From an uncultured Bacteroidales bacterium (lineage in GTDB: Bacteria; Bacteroidota; Bacteroidia; Bacteroidales; UBA932), in assembly GCA_905235085.1 (NCBI GenBank), contig CAJOKD010000007.1:1-64000 (forward strand): a DNA stretch of 64,000 nt, given 5' to 3'. The notes under the pieces were generated by a model that made no database searches, was not told the DNA's origin, and worked only from the letters and a program-made list of their open reading frames with translations. Of the stretch, positions 35,454 through 45,295 are shown one piece after another. Each line of letters starts with the position of its first letter. Position 1 is the stretch's first letter. A program made the translations under genes and the position numbers.

Positions 35454-38243
35454 TTAATCGAGCGTCTGCTTGATTTCGGTGATGGTGAAGGCTTCGATGC
35501 TGTCGCCGACCTTGACGTCGTTGAACTTGTCGATGCCTATACCACACTCCATTCCGGCAGAGACTTCTTTGGCGTCGTCCTTGCCCCTCTTCAGCGAAGC
35601 GAGTTCTCCGGTGTAGACTACGATGCCGTCACGGATGAGCCTGCACTTGGAAGTCCTTGATATCTTTCCGTCGCGTACAAGGCATCCTGCGATCGTTCCC
35701 ACCTTGGAAATCTTGAAGGTCTGCTTGACCTCGGCCGTTCCGGTGATCTCTTCCTTCTTGATAGGCTCGAGCATACCCTCGATACCATCCTTGACATCGT
35801 TGATGGCGTCGTAGATGACCGAATACAGACGTATTTCGATTCCCTGGTCATCGGCCAGCTTCCTGGCATCCGTGGAAGGACGGACCTGGAAACCGATGAT
35901 GACAGCGTCCGAAGCCTCGGCGAGGATCACGTCGGATTCGGAAATCGCACCGACTGCCTTGTGGATCACGTTTACCCTTACCTGCTCGGTCGAGAGCTTG
36001 ATGAGGGAGTCCGAGAGAGCCTCCACGGAACCGTCTACGTCACCCTTGACGATGACGTTGAGTTCCTTGAAGTTGCCGATCGCGATACGGCGGCCGATCT
36101 CTTCGAGGGTCATATGCTTCTGGGTCTTGATGCCCTGGATGCGGATCAGCTGCTCGCGCTTGTTGGCGATGGTCTTGGCCTCTTTCTCGTCGCTCATCAC
36201 GTTGAACTTGTCTCCTGCGCTAGGAGCTCCGTTCAGACCGAGGATGGAAACAGGGGTCGAAGGACCGGCGGACTCGACTTTCTGTCCACGTTCGTTGAAC
36301 ATTGCCTTGACTCGTCCATAATAGCATCCGCTCAGCACCATATCGCCGGTCTTGAGGGTTCCGTCCTGCACGAGGACCGTGGCCAGATAGCCGCGTCCCT
36401 TGTCCAGGGAGGACTCTACGACCGCACCGATACCCTTCTTGGAAGGATTCGCCTTGAGGTCGAGGAGATCGGTTTCGAGCAGGACCTTGTCGAGGAGCTT
36501 GTCCACATTGATGCCCTTCTTCGCTGAAATCTCCTGGCACTGGTACTTGCCGCCCCAGGCTTCCGTAAGGATATTCATCTGGGAAAGCTGCTGGTAGATC
36601 TTCTCCGGCATTGCACCAGGCTTATCTATCTTGTTGATAGCGAATACCATAGGGACGCCTGCGGCCTGTGCGTGGTTGATGGCCTCGACGGTCTGCGGCA
36701 TCACTGCGTCGTCGGCAGCGATGATGATGATCGCAAGGTCGGTGAGCTGGGCTCCACGGGCACGCATAGCCGTGAAGGCTTCGTGTCCCGGGGTATCCAG
36801 GAACGTGATATGGCGTCCGTCAGGAAGCTTCACGTTGTATGCACCGATATGCTGGGTGATACCTCCGGCCTCACCTGCGATGACGTTGGACTTGCGGATG
36901 TAGTCGAGCAGGGAAGTCTTACCGTGGTCGACGTGACCCATAACCGTGATGATAGGCGGCCTGGCCACGAGATCTTCTTCCCGGTCTTCCTGGGCGTTGC
37001 CTTCGATCTCTTCAGAAAGCTCGGCAGTAACGAATTCGACCTTGTAACCGAACTGCTCGGCGACCAGGACGAGAGCTTCCGCATCCAGTCTCTGGTTGAT
37101 GGACACCATCAAGCCGAGTTCCATACAAGCCTTGATAACCTCGTTTACAGGAGTATTGTTCATCAGGGTGGCCAGGTCGTTGACAGTAACGAATTCCGTT
37201 ACCTTGAGAACGGATTTCTCCGCCATCTCCTGCTGCATCTCCTCCATCGTCTTGGCGGCTGCCTGCTCCCTCTTTTCCTTCCTGTACTTGGCTCCGAAGT
37301 TGTTCTTGCGGTTGTCGTTCATCCTTGCGTAGGTCTCCTTGACCTGCTTCTGGATTTCCTTCTGCATCGCCTCCTGCTCCTCTTCGGACATCACCGGCTT
37401 GAAGCGTTCGCTTCCGCGTCCGCGCTTCCTGCCCTTGCCCTGTTCCTGGGCCTGACGCTGGTCTTTCTTGCCTGCGTCACGCTTGTCCTTGCGGGAGTTG
37501 TTGTCGGCCTGCTTTCCTTCCTTCGCAACATCTACCTTCTGGCTGCCCTTGGCAATCCTTTCCCTCTTCTTCCCGCTCTTCTTCTCGAACTGGGTCATAT
37601 CGATCTTGCCGAGGACCTTGAATCCCTTGGCTCCCTCCTTGCTTTCAGGTGAGGATTCTTCCGGTTTGGCCGCAGCGTCGGTCGTCCCTGCCTTCTGTTC
37701 CTCCGGGGCAGCGGTCTCCTGTGGCTCCGTCTTCCCTTCGGTTTCCCCTGCTTGGATTTCCGGTGCAGGCTCCGTTACCTGAGGCTCCTGCACGGTGACG
37801 TCTGGAGTTTCAGGAACAGGTTCCTCGCGGACTTCCGGCTCCGGTTCCGGTTCCGGGGCCACCGGCTCTTTCTCAGGAACCGGCTCCGGCTCCGGTTCTG
37901 GTTCCGGTACAGGTGCCGGCTTCGGAGCGGTATGGGTGAAGACATTGCTCTTGATCACGGTCTCCCTTACCGGTTCTTCGAAGTCGTCCTCCTGGGATTT
38001 CTCCTGCTGCTTCCTTGAGGTCTTCTCGAGGATTTCGTTCAACTTGATGTCGACTTTCTCGGATGCCTGTTTCATCTCGAGATCCTTCCCGAACTGTTTC
38101 TCGATGGCGGGGAGAAGCTCGTCCGAAATCTTCGCGTTCGGATTGGCATCTACCTCGACACCCTTGGAAACAAGGAAGTCCACCAGACTCTGGAGCCCGA
38201 TGTTGTAGGTTCTTATTATCTTATTCAGTCTGATTTCTGCCAT
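35454..38243 (-). CDS. infB: Translation initiation factor IF-2
   Basis: 929 residues from ATG 38243. An N-terminal helical domain ([16 protein letters not shown]) is followed by a long low-complexity linker (about 80-330, Pro-Glu repeats then Lys/Arg-rich), then the G domain with [19 protein letters not shown] and NKIDKP, and domains II-IV. It brings initiator tRNA to the 30S subunit. The (PE)n stretch is a plausible disordered spacer. It is the third gene of the rimP-nusA-infB operon, 9 bp after nusA. Confidence 0.96.
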   Translation of the reverse strand: MAEIRLNKIIRTYNIGLQSLVDFLVSKGVEVDANPNAKISDELLPAIEKQFGKDLEMKQASEKVDIKLNEILEKTSRKQQEKSQEDDFEEPVRETVIKSNVFTHTAPKPAPVPEPEPEPEPVPEKEPVAPEPEPEPEVREEPVPETPDVTVQEPQVTEPAPEIQAGETEGKTEPQETAAPEEQKAGTTDAAAKPEESSPESKEGAKGFKVLGKIDMTQFEKKSGKKRERIAKGSQKVDVAKEGKQADNNSRKDKRDAGKKDQRQAQEQGKGRKRGRGSERFKPVMSEEEQEAMQKEIQKQVKETYARMNDNRKNNFGAKYRKEKREQAAAKTMEEMQQEMAEKSVLKVTEFVTVNDLATLMNNTPVNEVIKACMELGLMVSINQRLDAEALVLVAEQFGYKVEFVTAELSEEIEGNAQEDREEDLVARPPIITVMGHVDHGKTSLLDYIRKSNVIAGEAGGITQHIGAYNVKLPDGRHITFLDTPGHEAFTAMRARGAQLTDLAIIIIAADDAVMPQTVEAINHAQAAGVPMVFAINKIDKPGAMPEKIYQQLSQMNILTEAWGGKYQCQEISAKKGINVDKLLDKVLLETDLLDLKANPSKKGIGAVVESSLDKGRGYLATVLVQDGTLKTGDMVLSGCYYGRVKAMFNERGQKVESAGPSTPVSILGLNGAPSAGDKFNVMSDEKEAKTIANKREQLIRIQGIKTQKHMTLEEIGRRIAIGNFKELNVIVKGDVDGSVEALSDSLIKLSTEQVRVNVIHKAVGAISESDVILAEASDAVIIGFQVRPSTDARKLADDQGIEIRLYSVIYDAINDVKDGIEGMLEPIKKEEITGTAEVKQTFKISKVGTIAGCLVRDGKISRTSKCRLIRDGIVVYTGELASLKRGKDDAKEVSAGMECGIGIDKFNDVKVGDSIEAFTITEIKQTLD

Positions 38244-38252
38244 ACTCAACTC

Positions 38253-39518
38253 TTAGTCTTCAAATTCTGCCTTCAGGATCTTGAAAACCTCAGCTACGGT
38301 CTCGTCCTCGAGGTCTGCTCTCTTCGCGATGTCTTCAGGAGAGAATGCCAGTACGCTCTTGGCGGTGTCGCAACCAATTGATTCGAGGCGTTCGATGACC
38401 CACTGGTCGATTTCATTGCTGAATTCACTGAGGAGGACATCTTCCTCTTCAAGTATCTCGTCCTTAGGGAGTTCCCTCCAGACTTCGATTTCCCTGCCGA
38501 CCAGCATTCCGGCCAGCTTGATGTTGCATCCGCCGCGGCCGATACCCTTCTTGACTTCATCGGGCTGCATATAGACCTTGATCTTGTCGTTTTCCGAACC
38601 GCCCAGGTCGATGGATGAGACCCTTGCCGGATTCAGAGCCCTCTGGATGAGGAGCTGAGTGTTGCTGGTCCACTGGAGCACGTCGATGTTCTCGTTGCGG
38701 AGCTCGCGTACGATACCGATGATCCTGGATCCCTTCACACCGATGCAGGCTCCGATAGGATCGATCCTGTCGTCGTAGGACTCGACTGCCACCTTCGCAC
38801 GCTCGCCAGGTACGCGGACGACCTTCTTGATGGTGATAAGTCCGTCGAAGATCTCGGGAACCTCAATCTCGAAGAGCTTCTGGAGGAACTCGTTGGAAGT
38901 CCTGGAAAGGGTAATGTAAGGAGTGGTGTTGTTCTTCATCTCGACGCTCTTGATGATGGCGCGGATGGTGTCGCCCTTCTTGAACCTCTCTCCTGGGATC
39001 TGCTCGTTCTTCGGGAGATGGAGCTCGTTGCTGTCCTCATCCAGGATGATGACTTCCTTGGACCAGGTCTGGTAGATCTCGCCGGTGAATATTTCGCCGA
39101 TCTTGTCAGAATAGGCCTTGAACACGTTGGCCTTGTCGATGTCCATAATCCTTCCCTGCAGGTTCTGGCGGATATTCAGGATACCCCTCCTGCCGAAAGA
39201 AGCCAGGGAAAGCTTCTTGGTATAAACATCCCCGATCTCGTAGTCGTCGTCTCCGGTTTCCTGGAGGATCTGGTCGAGAGTGATCTGGGTGTTCGGGTTC
39301 TCGACTTCCTCGACTATGTCGAAGTTCTGGTAGATCTCGCAGTCTCCCTTGTCCACGTTGATGATAACGTCGAAGTTGTCTGCCGAGCCGTAGGTCTTGG
39401 CGATCTGGGTGAGGAACACATCCTTCAGCACACCCATCATTACCGGCCTGTCAATGTTCTTCTCTTCCTTGAAGTCCTTGAAGGCATCGATGAGAGTTAT
39501 AACGTCTTTCTTGTCCAT
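38253..39518 (-). CDS. nusA: Transcription termination/antitermination factor NusA
   Basis: 421 residues from ATG 39518: N-terminal RNA-polymerase-binding domain, S1 domain (GEIFTGEIYQTWSKEVIIL), KH1 and KH2 (DPIGACIGVKGSRI; VKKGIGRGGCNIKLAG) and a short C-terminal tail. It modulates pausing and termination. Gap to rimP is about 19 bp. Confidence 0.95.
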   Translation of the reverse strand: MDKKDVITLIDAFKDFKEEKNIDRPVMMGVLKDVFLTQIAKTYGSADNFDVIINVDKGDCEIYQNFDIVEEVENPNTQITLDQILQETGDDDYEIGDVYTKKLSLASFGRRGILNIRQNLQGRIMDIDKANVFKAYSDKIGEIFTGEIYQTWSKEVIILDEDSNELHLPKNEQIPGERFKKGDTIRAIIKSVEMKNNTTPYITLSRTSNEFLQKLFEIEVPEIFDGLITIKKVVRVPGERAKVAVESYDDRIDPIGACIGVKGSRIIGIVRELRNENIDVLQWTSNTQLLIQRALNPARVSSIDLGGSENDKIKVYMQPDEVKKGIGRGGCNIKLAGMLVGREIEVWRELPKDEILEEEDVLLSEFSNEIDQWVIERLESIGCDTAKSVLAFSPEDIAKRADLEDETVAEVFKILKAEFED

Positions 39519-39537
39519 TATTGTGTTTTTTGTATTA

Positions 39538-40014
39538 TTAATCTTTGAATACAACGTGAGGCACTACGGAGTTGATGCCGTCGAAGGCTATATCGTCTTC
39601 GTGTTCGACCATCACTTTCTTCTTGCTTCCTTCCACGGCCTCTTTCTGGGAGTAGCGCAGGCAGATACCTTCTTCCGACACGCCGGCAAGCACCCCGATG
39701 AGCTTCCTGCCTCCCTTGAGGCGCACCTCTACGAGCGATCCCAGGGCTTTCTGATATTGCTTGAGCACCTTGAAAGGCTGGTCAAGTCCGGCGGAAGTCA
39801 CCGTCAGGGAGTAGTCCTCGGCATCCTTGTCGAATGCTGCCAGGAAAGCGTCGTTTACTGCTACGCAGTCCTCCAGCTCCACATCTCCGATCTCCTTTTC
39901 GATGGCGAGCACGATGTCATTGTCCTTGCTTGCGGTGAGGTCCACTACAAAGCAGTCCCGCTGTTCTACAGCCGGGGATATAGTCTTGAGTATCAGTTCT
40001 TTATCCATATTCAT
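39538..40014 (-). CDS. rimP: Ribosome maturation factor RimP
   Basis: 158 residues from MNMDKELIL (ATG 40014; ATG 40008 is equally possible). EDCVAVNDAFLAAFDKDAEDYSLTVTSAGLDQPF corresponds to the RimP core pattern ending in SPGLDRPL. It is needed for 30S maturation. First gene of the rimP-nusA-infB operon. Confidence 0.9.
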   Translation of the reverse strand: MNMDKELILKTISPAVEQRDCFVVDLTASKDNDIVLAIEKEIGDVELEDCVAVNDAFLAAFDKDAEDYSLTVTSAGLDQPFKVLKQYQKALGSLVEVRLKGGRKLIGVLAGVSEEGICLRYSQKEAVEGSKKKVMVEHEDDIAFDGINSVVPHVVFKD

Positions 40015-40062
40015 AAAACAAAAGATAGGAGACGCTTTCGTCACCTATCTCTCTCAACGTTG

Positions 40063-40070
40063 CAAATATA
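40063..40070 (-). promoter_or_regulatory. -7 box for rimP-nusA-infB
   Basis: Minus-strand TATATTTG about 49 bp before the rimP ATG; -33 not clear. Confidence 0.4.
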
Positions 40071-40143
40071 AGGATAATTTGGCAAATATGAAAATAAATT
40101 GCTTACTTTGCAGACTATTTTAATAATAAAGAGGCATCAAATA

Positions 40144-41133
40144 ATGGAATTCACCGCTAAACAGCTTGCTCAGATACTTAGGGGGACCGTCGAGGGAGAC
40201 GAGAATGCGAAAGCTACCTCCTTTGCCAAGATAGAGCACGGAAAGAGCGGCCAGCTTTGTTTCTATGCTAATCCTAAGTACGAGCGGTTCGTCTATACTT
40301 GCAAGGCCAGCATCCTTCTGGTCAACAAGGACTTCGAGCCGAAGCAGGCGGTGACTCCAACCCTGGTGCGTGTAGATGACGCTTACAAGGCTCTCGCAGA
40401 CCTCCTCAAATACGTTTCCACGCAGAGGCGTACGGACCGGAGGCACAGGGGATTCCGCTCTTCCTGGTTCCTGACCAGCAAATTCGGCAAGAAAGTCTAT
40501 CTGGGCAGCCACTCCTATGTAGGCCATCACGCGAAGATCGGTGACTACACCAAGATATACGAGAATGTCTACGTGGGCGACAATACCGTGATCGGCTCGC
40601 ATTGCATCATCTATCCCGGAGTGGTGATCTATCCCGGAATGGTGATAGGTGACAACGTGATCATCCACGCCAATGCGGTAATCGGCTCGGACGGCTTCGG
40701 CAACGCCCCTCTTCCTGACGGGACCTGGGAGAAGATCGAGCATATCGGCAATGTGGTTATAGGCGACAATGTCGAGATCGGTGCCGGCACCACCATAGAC
40801 AAGTCCGAGATGGAATCAACCATCATCGGCAACGGGGTCAAGATAGACAATCTCTGCCAGATAGCGCACAATGTCCAGATCGGCGACAATACCGTGATGG
40901 CCGCTCAGTGCGGTATCGCCGGGTCCACAAAGATAGGCAAGAACTGCATCCTGGCCGGCCAGGTGGGGATAGCGGGTCATCTTACCATAGCCGACAACAC
41001 CGTCATCGGAGCCCAGGCCGGAGTGATCGGGAATATCCGCAAATCCGGGGAAAAACTTCTCGGATCGCCGGCTATGCCGATAAAGACCTATCTTCGCAGC
41101 TATGCTAAGTTCAAACAGCAAGGCGAGGAGTGA
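40144..41133 (+). CDS. lpxD: UDP-3-O-acylglucosamine N-acyltransferase
   Basis: 329 residues. An N-terminal uridine-binding domain (about 1-100) precedes a left-handed beta helix of hexapeptide repeats; the catalytic His lies in [11 protein letters not shown]. It adds the second 3-hydroxyacyl chain in lipid A synthesis. First of an lpxD-lpxC-lpxA-wbqC cluster. ATG 40144 is used; the open frame reaches back to 40099 without a better start. Confidence 0.93.
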   Translation: MEFTAKQLAQILRGTVEGDENAKATSFAKIEHGKSGQLCFYANPKYERFVYTCKASILLVNKDFEPKQAVTPTLVRVDDAYKALADLLKYVSTQRRTDRRHRGFRSSWFLTSKFGKKVYLGSHSYVGHHAKIGDYTKIYENVYVGDNTVIGSHCIIYPGVVIYPGMVIGDNVIIHANAVIGSDGFGNAPLPDGTWEKIEHIGNVVIGDNVEIGAGTTIDKSEMESTIIGNGVKIDNLCQIAHNVQIGDNTVMAAQCGIAGSTKIGKNCILAGQVGIAGHLTIADNTVIGAQAGVIGNIRKSGEKLLGSPAMPIKTYLRSYAKFKQQGEE

Positions 41134-41160
41134 TATTCCTGACAATCATAAACTTACGAT

Positions 41161-42072
41161 ATGACTTCAATCAAGCAGCAGACTCTCGCGGGTGAATTCG
41201 GGTTCAAGGGCAAAGGCCTTCACACGGGCAAGACATCCAATATGGTGCTCAGGCCAGCTCCTACAGGGACCGGAATACTGTTCCGGAGGGTAGACCTCGG
41301 TGCGGATGCCATAGTGGAAGCCCTGGCTGAGAATATCTCGTCCACTGCCCGCAGTACAACCATTTCCAAGGGGGAGGTCTCAGTTGCTACGATCGAACAT
41401 ATTATGTCGGCCTTGACCGGGATGGGCGTCGACAACGCCATAATTGACATCGACAATGTCGAGGTGCCGATTCTGGACGGCAGCGCCCGCTTCTATGCCG
41501 AGGCTCTGGCCGCTTCCGGAACGGCCGTGCAGGACGCTCCGAGGAAATACATCGACATCCCCGGAGTCCTTGAGGTAAAGGACGAAAAGACCGGCTCATT
41601 CGTCCGGCTGACTCCTTCCGAGAAGCCGGAGATCGATGTGACCATTGATTTCGGATCGAAGGTCCTGGGCGTCCAGACCGCCCGTTGGGACGAGACCGTC
41701 GACTATGCCTCTGCGATTGCTCCTTGCAGGACCTTCGTATTCTTCCACGAGATTGCGTATCTTTTCCAGAACAACCTGGTGAAGGGCGGCGATATGGACA
41801 ATGCGATCGTGATCGCCGAGCATCCTGTAACCGAAGAGCAGATTTCTGAACTCTCTGCCTTGTTCAACGTCCCCAAACTCGAGATCAAGGAGGGGTATTT
41901 GAACAACCTGAAGCTTCGTTTCCCTGACGAATGCGGAAGGCACAAGTTGCTGGACCTTATCGGCGACCTGAGGCTCGCCGGAGGGTACCTCAACGCTAAT
42001 GTGACCGCCTTCAAGCCCGGCCACACAATCAATTCCCAGTTGACCAAGGCTGTCAGGGAACATACAAGATAA
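41161..42072 (+). CDS. lpxC: UDP-3-O-acyl-N-acetylglucosamine deacetylase, without FabZ domain
   Basis: 303 residues. Zn-site motifs are ATIEHIMSAL (His) and CGRHKLLDLIGDL (HxxxD), with the catalytic PGHTIN near the C-terminus. In most Bacteroidetes LpxC is fused to FabZ (about 460 residues); here the protein stops after the LpxC domain and lpxA begins 11 bp later. FabZ must be supplied from elsewhere. The enzyme performs the committed lipid A step. Confidence 0.92.
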   Translation: MTSIKQQTLAGEFGFKGKGLHTGKTSNMVLRPAPTGTGILFRRVDLGADAIVEALAENISSTARSTTISKGEVSVATIEHIMSALTGMGVDNAIIDIDNVEVPILDGSARFYAEALAASGTAVQDAPRKYIDIPGVLEVKDEKTGSFVRLTPSEKPEIDVTIDFGSKVLGVQTARWDETVDYASAIAPCRTFVFFHEIAYLFQNNLVKGGDMDNAIVIAEHPVTEEQISELSALFNVPKLEIKEGYLNNLKLRFPDECGRHKLLDLIGDLRLAGGYLNANVTAFKPGHTINSQLTKAVREHTR

Positions 42073-42083
42073 CAAGCATAGCT

Positions 42084-42896
42084 ATGAACAATATCTCACC
42101 ATTGGCACACGTAAGTCCCAAGGCTGTCCTTGGGGACAACATTGAAGTAGGACCTTTCGCATTCATCGACGATGACGTCCAGATCGGTGACGGATGCAAG
42201 ATACATCCGCACGCGATGATCTACCGTTACGTCAAGATGGGCCGATACTGCCAGATATTCCCCGGCGCAGTGGTCGGTGCCATACCGCAGGACCTGAAAT
42301 ATGAAGGTGAAGTCACCTATGTCGAGATGGGAGACAACGTTACCGTCCGCGAGTGTGCCACGATCAACAGGGGCACGAAGGCCAGCGGCAAGTTCGTCAC
42401 CAAGATCGGAAGCAACACCCTGATAATGTCCTATGTCCACATAGCCCACGACTGCGTGATAGGCGACAACTGCATCCTTACCAGCTACGTCGGAATAGCC
42501 GGGGAGACCGAGATCGATGACTGGGCCATACTGGGAGGCGGTTCGAAAGCACATCAGTTCTCCAAGGTCGGTTGCCACGCGATGGTAGGCGGAATGTCCA
42601 AGATCAACAAGGACATCCCTCCGTACGTCCTGTGCGGCCGCGAGCCTATCAGTTTCGCCGGAGTCAACATCGTCGGCCTGCGCCGCCGCGGCTTCTCTCC
42701 GGAAGTGATCCGGAACATCAAGGATATCTACGACACGATCTATTTCTCTGGATACAACATTTCCGACGGATGTGCCAAGGTCGAGGCCGGATTCCCGCAG
42801 AGCGAAGAGAGGGACACCATCCTGAATTTCGTCAAGGCGTCGAAGAGAGGCATCATCAGGGCGTACGACACCAAGGTAAAGGGAGAGATTGACTAA
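42084..42896 (+). CDS. lpxA: UDP-N-acetylglucosamine acyltransferase
   Basis: 270 residues, hexapeptide left-handed beta helix with C-terminal helices. SYVHIAHDCVIGDN contains the catalytic His; NRGTKASGKFVTKIG and GANIVGLRR-like NIVGLRRRGF are diagnostic. It catalyses the first acylation of lipid A synthesis. It overlaps the open frame of wbqC but ends 4 bp before that gene's ATG. Confidence 0.94.
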   Translation: MNNISPLAHVSPKAVLGDNIEVGPFAFIDDDVQIGDGCKIHPHAMIYRYVKMGRYCQIFPGAVVGAIPQDLKYEGEVTYVEMGDNVTVRECATINRGTKASGKFVTKIGSNTLIMSYVHIAHDCVIGDNCILTSYVGIAGETEIDDWAILGGGSKAHQFSKVGCHAMVGGMSKINKDIPPYVLCGREPISFAGVNIVGLRRRGFSPEVIRNIKDIYDTIYFSGYNISDGCAKVEAGFPQSEERDTILNFVKASKRGIIRAYDTKVKGEID

Positions 42897-42900
42897 GGAT

Positions 42901-43566
42901 ATGGCCGTGCTGCTCAGCATAGCCTATTTCCCGCCGATAAGTTATTTCGCACTTATTGCCCAAGGGTTCGCGTTGTCCGGTCAGGACCGGGACGTGGAGC
43001 CTTCATTGGTGTATCTTGAGGCTCACGAGAATTACCAGAAGCAGACTTGGAGGAACCGGTTCCGTTTCTATGCGGCGGACGGCCCCCAGATACTCAATTT
43101 TCCGATAGTCCACGAGAGCCGGCATTCTATTCCTATCACGGAGGTGAAGGTGGACTACAAGACCCCCTGGGTGGTGCGTACCGAGCGCGCGATCGATTCT
43201 GCTTACGAGAGTTCTGCGTTCTTCGAATACTACCGTGACGAGTTGTTCTTCATCCTGGATTCCCATCCGGAAACTCTTTTCGACCTGGACCTGCAGATAA
43301 TCCGCTTTTTCCTCAGGAAGACCGGAATCCCTGTGGAGATCCGTTTGACCGACGGCTACGGCCTTCCGGAGGGCGTGTCGGCCGCCGATGATTACCGGGA
43401 ACGGATCCATCCTAAGAGGCCGGATACCGTTCTCAAAGGACTTGGATTGGAAAAACCGTACTTCCAGGTCTTTGCCCGAAAGTACGGTTTCGTTGCGAAT
43501 CTATCAATTTTGGACCTTCTTTTCAACGAGGGTCCGGAGTCTATCCTTTATCTGAAAGGCGACTAG
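42901..43566 (+). CDS. WbqC-like family protein
   Basis: 221 residues from ATG 42901. The start LLSIAYFPPISYFALI, QTWRNRF and YRERIHPK are typical of the WbqC family (PF08889), often found near O-antigen or lipid A genes; the biochemical activity is unknown. The TTG at 42889 is rejected because it lies inside lpxA. The stop overlaps the convergent FadL-like gene by 4 bp. Confidence 0.82.
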   Translation: MAVLLSIAYFPPISYFALIAQGFALSGQDRDVEPSLVYLEAHENYQKQTWRNRFRFYAADGPQILNFPIVHESRHSIPITEVKVDYKTPWVVRTERAIDSAYESSAFFEYYRDELFFILDSHPETLFDLDLQIIRFFLRKTGIPVEIRLTDGYGLPEGVSAADDYRERIHPKRPDTVLKGLGLEKPYFQVFARKYGFVANLSILDLLFNEGPESILYLKGD

Positions 43567-45260
43567 AATCTCCAGCCTATCGTCGCAGTGATGTCGAAGC
43601 GGTCTCTCTTGTTGAGGATAAGAGGTGACGCTACGTCTGAGAGATAATCGGCGTAAGGGGAGATGTACTCGTCCGTCAGTGTGCTGTACCTTCCTGCGAT
43701 GTCGGCGAAGAAGGAACCCTTGGAATAATATCCCAGACCCACTGAGAATGAGTTGGTCCTGTCGTTGAGGGTCTGCTTCGAACCATTTTCCACATAATAT
43801 TCCGGAACGGTGGTGAAGTTATAACCCGCGCGTACGGCCATTTCAGGGACTGGCTTGAATTCGGCACCGACCCTGACCATATGGGACTTGCCCATACAGT
43901 TCCTGATGTCGTTGTTAACATCGGCGAAGGTGTCGCCGTAGCCCTCGTTGTCCTTGAACCTCATCGAACTGTAGTCCGTCATCTCGTAGTCGGCGCTGAC
44001 CATCGCCATACCGAAGAAGGTATATGCCAGACCTGCGTTTACCCTATAAGGTGAGCGGAGGGTGTAGGAATAATCTCCTTCCGGTGAAGTAGCCGAACCG
44101 TCATAGTTGGAGTTCTCGTAGTGGACATCGGTGGAATGGCGCCAATGCTCGTTGATCTGGGTAGAGGTAGGGCTCTGGATCGCGGCTCCGATGCGGAATC
44201 CGTCTACCGGCAGGGCGATGAAACCTATCTTACCGTAGACCCCGGTGCCTTCCGCTGTATAGGAATAGCGGGTGCGGTAGTCGGTGAAGAAAGTGGTTGC
44301 ATCATCGTATTCGATCCTGAAGTCAGCCGGATCCACGGCAGCCTCCTTGAAATATTCGTCGAAGTTGTAGTCGATGTTGGTCAGTCCGAAGTTGGCTCCG
44401 ATGAAGAACCTGTCGTTGAAATTGAAACCTACATTGACTATTGCGTCATACTTGCTGCCGGTGACCTTGCGTCCATAGGACTGGTTCAGCGGACCGCCTA
44501 AGAATATGTCGTAGATGTAGTTTCCGTCCGCATCCTTCTCGCCGGTGTTGTTGAATCCCTCGGTGGCTGCGATGTAGCGCCAGTAGTAGGAAGGGTCATC
44601 GACATTGCCGTAGGTGCCGATTGCGCCGGACTGGGCATTCGTTACGATATTCCAAGGAGCCCACCAGCCTCTGTCGTCAGCATTGTAGTATGCGTGGCTC
44701 CAGTCATCGATCTCCGCACCGGATGCATCCCTGTATCCGTTGAGGAAGTCTATGTCGAAGCCGTCGGCATTGACTGCCATCGAGCTGATGTAGCTGGTCT
44801 TGTCATTCTGGCCGGCGGCGAACATCTGGTTCGTGTAGTTGTTGGTTCCGTTTATGACGAAGCCGTAGGTAACTGCAACGAGTCCGCGGTCGTTCCCGGT
44901 CTGCATATTGAATGTCGCACCGACGTTAGGAATCGAAAACCTCGTGAGTTTCCTGACCTGTTCGTTGGAGAAGACATCGCTTCCGTTCACCGGATAAGCA
45001 CTGTATGACGCGTTCATCGTACTGACGGTCAGGTTAGGCGAAAGCGTGAACTGGGAGTAGTTGTAGACTGCGGAGCCGGCAGGGTTGATGCCTATCGATC
45101 CGAGGTCTCCTCCTACTGCTGTCATAGCGTTGCCCATACCTATGGACCTGGCGGTGCCATAGTAGTTGTTCTGGCTGAAAGTCAGCGCGTCGTACATTGT
45201 CTGAGCTCCTGCCGCAACGGTAGCGAGCATCAGTGTGATTGCAAGTAAGGTCTTTTTCAT
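43563..45260 (-). CDS. OmpP1/FadL-type outer membrane beta-barrel protein
   Basis: 565 residues with signal peptide (MKKTLLAITLMLATVAAGAQ). GTARSIGMGNAMTAVGGDLGSIGINPAG is the FadL-family hatch signature, and the C-terminus ends in the barrel motif FDITATIGWRF. It is a likely channel for hydrophobic substrates, which remain unknown. A 35-bp gap separates it from the upstream repeat lipoprotein gene on the same strand. Confidence 0.82.
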   Translation of the reverse strand: MKKTLLAITLMLATVAAGAQTMYDALTFSQNNYYGTARSIGMGNAMTAVGGDLGSIGINPAGSAVYNYSQFTLSPNLTVSTMNASYSAYPVNGSDVFSNEQVRKLTRFSIPNVGATFNMQTGNDRGLVAVTYGFVINGTNNYTNQMFAAGQNDKTSYISSMAVNADGFDIDFLNGYRDASGAEIDDWSHAYYNADDRGWWAPWNIVTNAQSGAIGTYGNVDDPSYYWRYIAATEGFNNTGEKDADGNYIYDIFLGGPLNQSYGRKVTGSKYDAIVNVGFNFNDRFFIGANFGLTNIDYNFDEYFKEAAVDPADFRIEYDDATTFFTDYRTRYSYTAEGTGVYGKIGFIALPVDGFRIGAAIQSPTSTQINEHWRHSTDVHYENSNYDGSATSPEGDYSYTLRSPYRVNAGLAYTFFGMAMVSADYEMTDYSSMRFKDNEGYGDTFADVNNDIRNCMGKSHMVRVGAEFKPVPEMAVRAGYNFTTVPEYYVENGSKQTLNDRTNSFSVGLGYYSKGSFFADIAGRYSTLTDEYISPYADYLSDVASPLILNKRDRFDITATIGWRF

Positions 45261-45295
45261 TTCGAATAGATTTTATAGTTTAAATCAAGGTTGTC

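Noticed and set aside
36672..37652. Plus-strand ORF of 326 codons inside infB, leucine-rich
   Set aside because: Antisense of the IF-2 G domain and its Lys/Glu linker; the apparent hydrophobic helices arise from reversed Lys/Glu codons.
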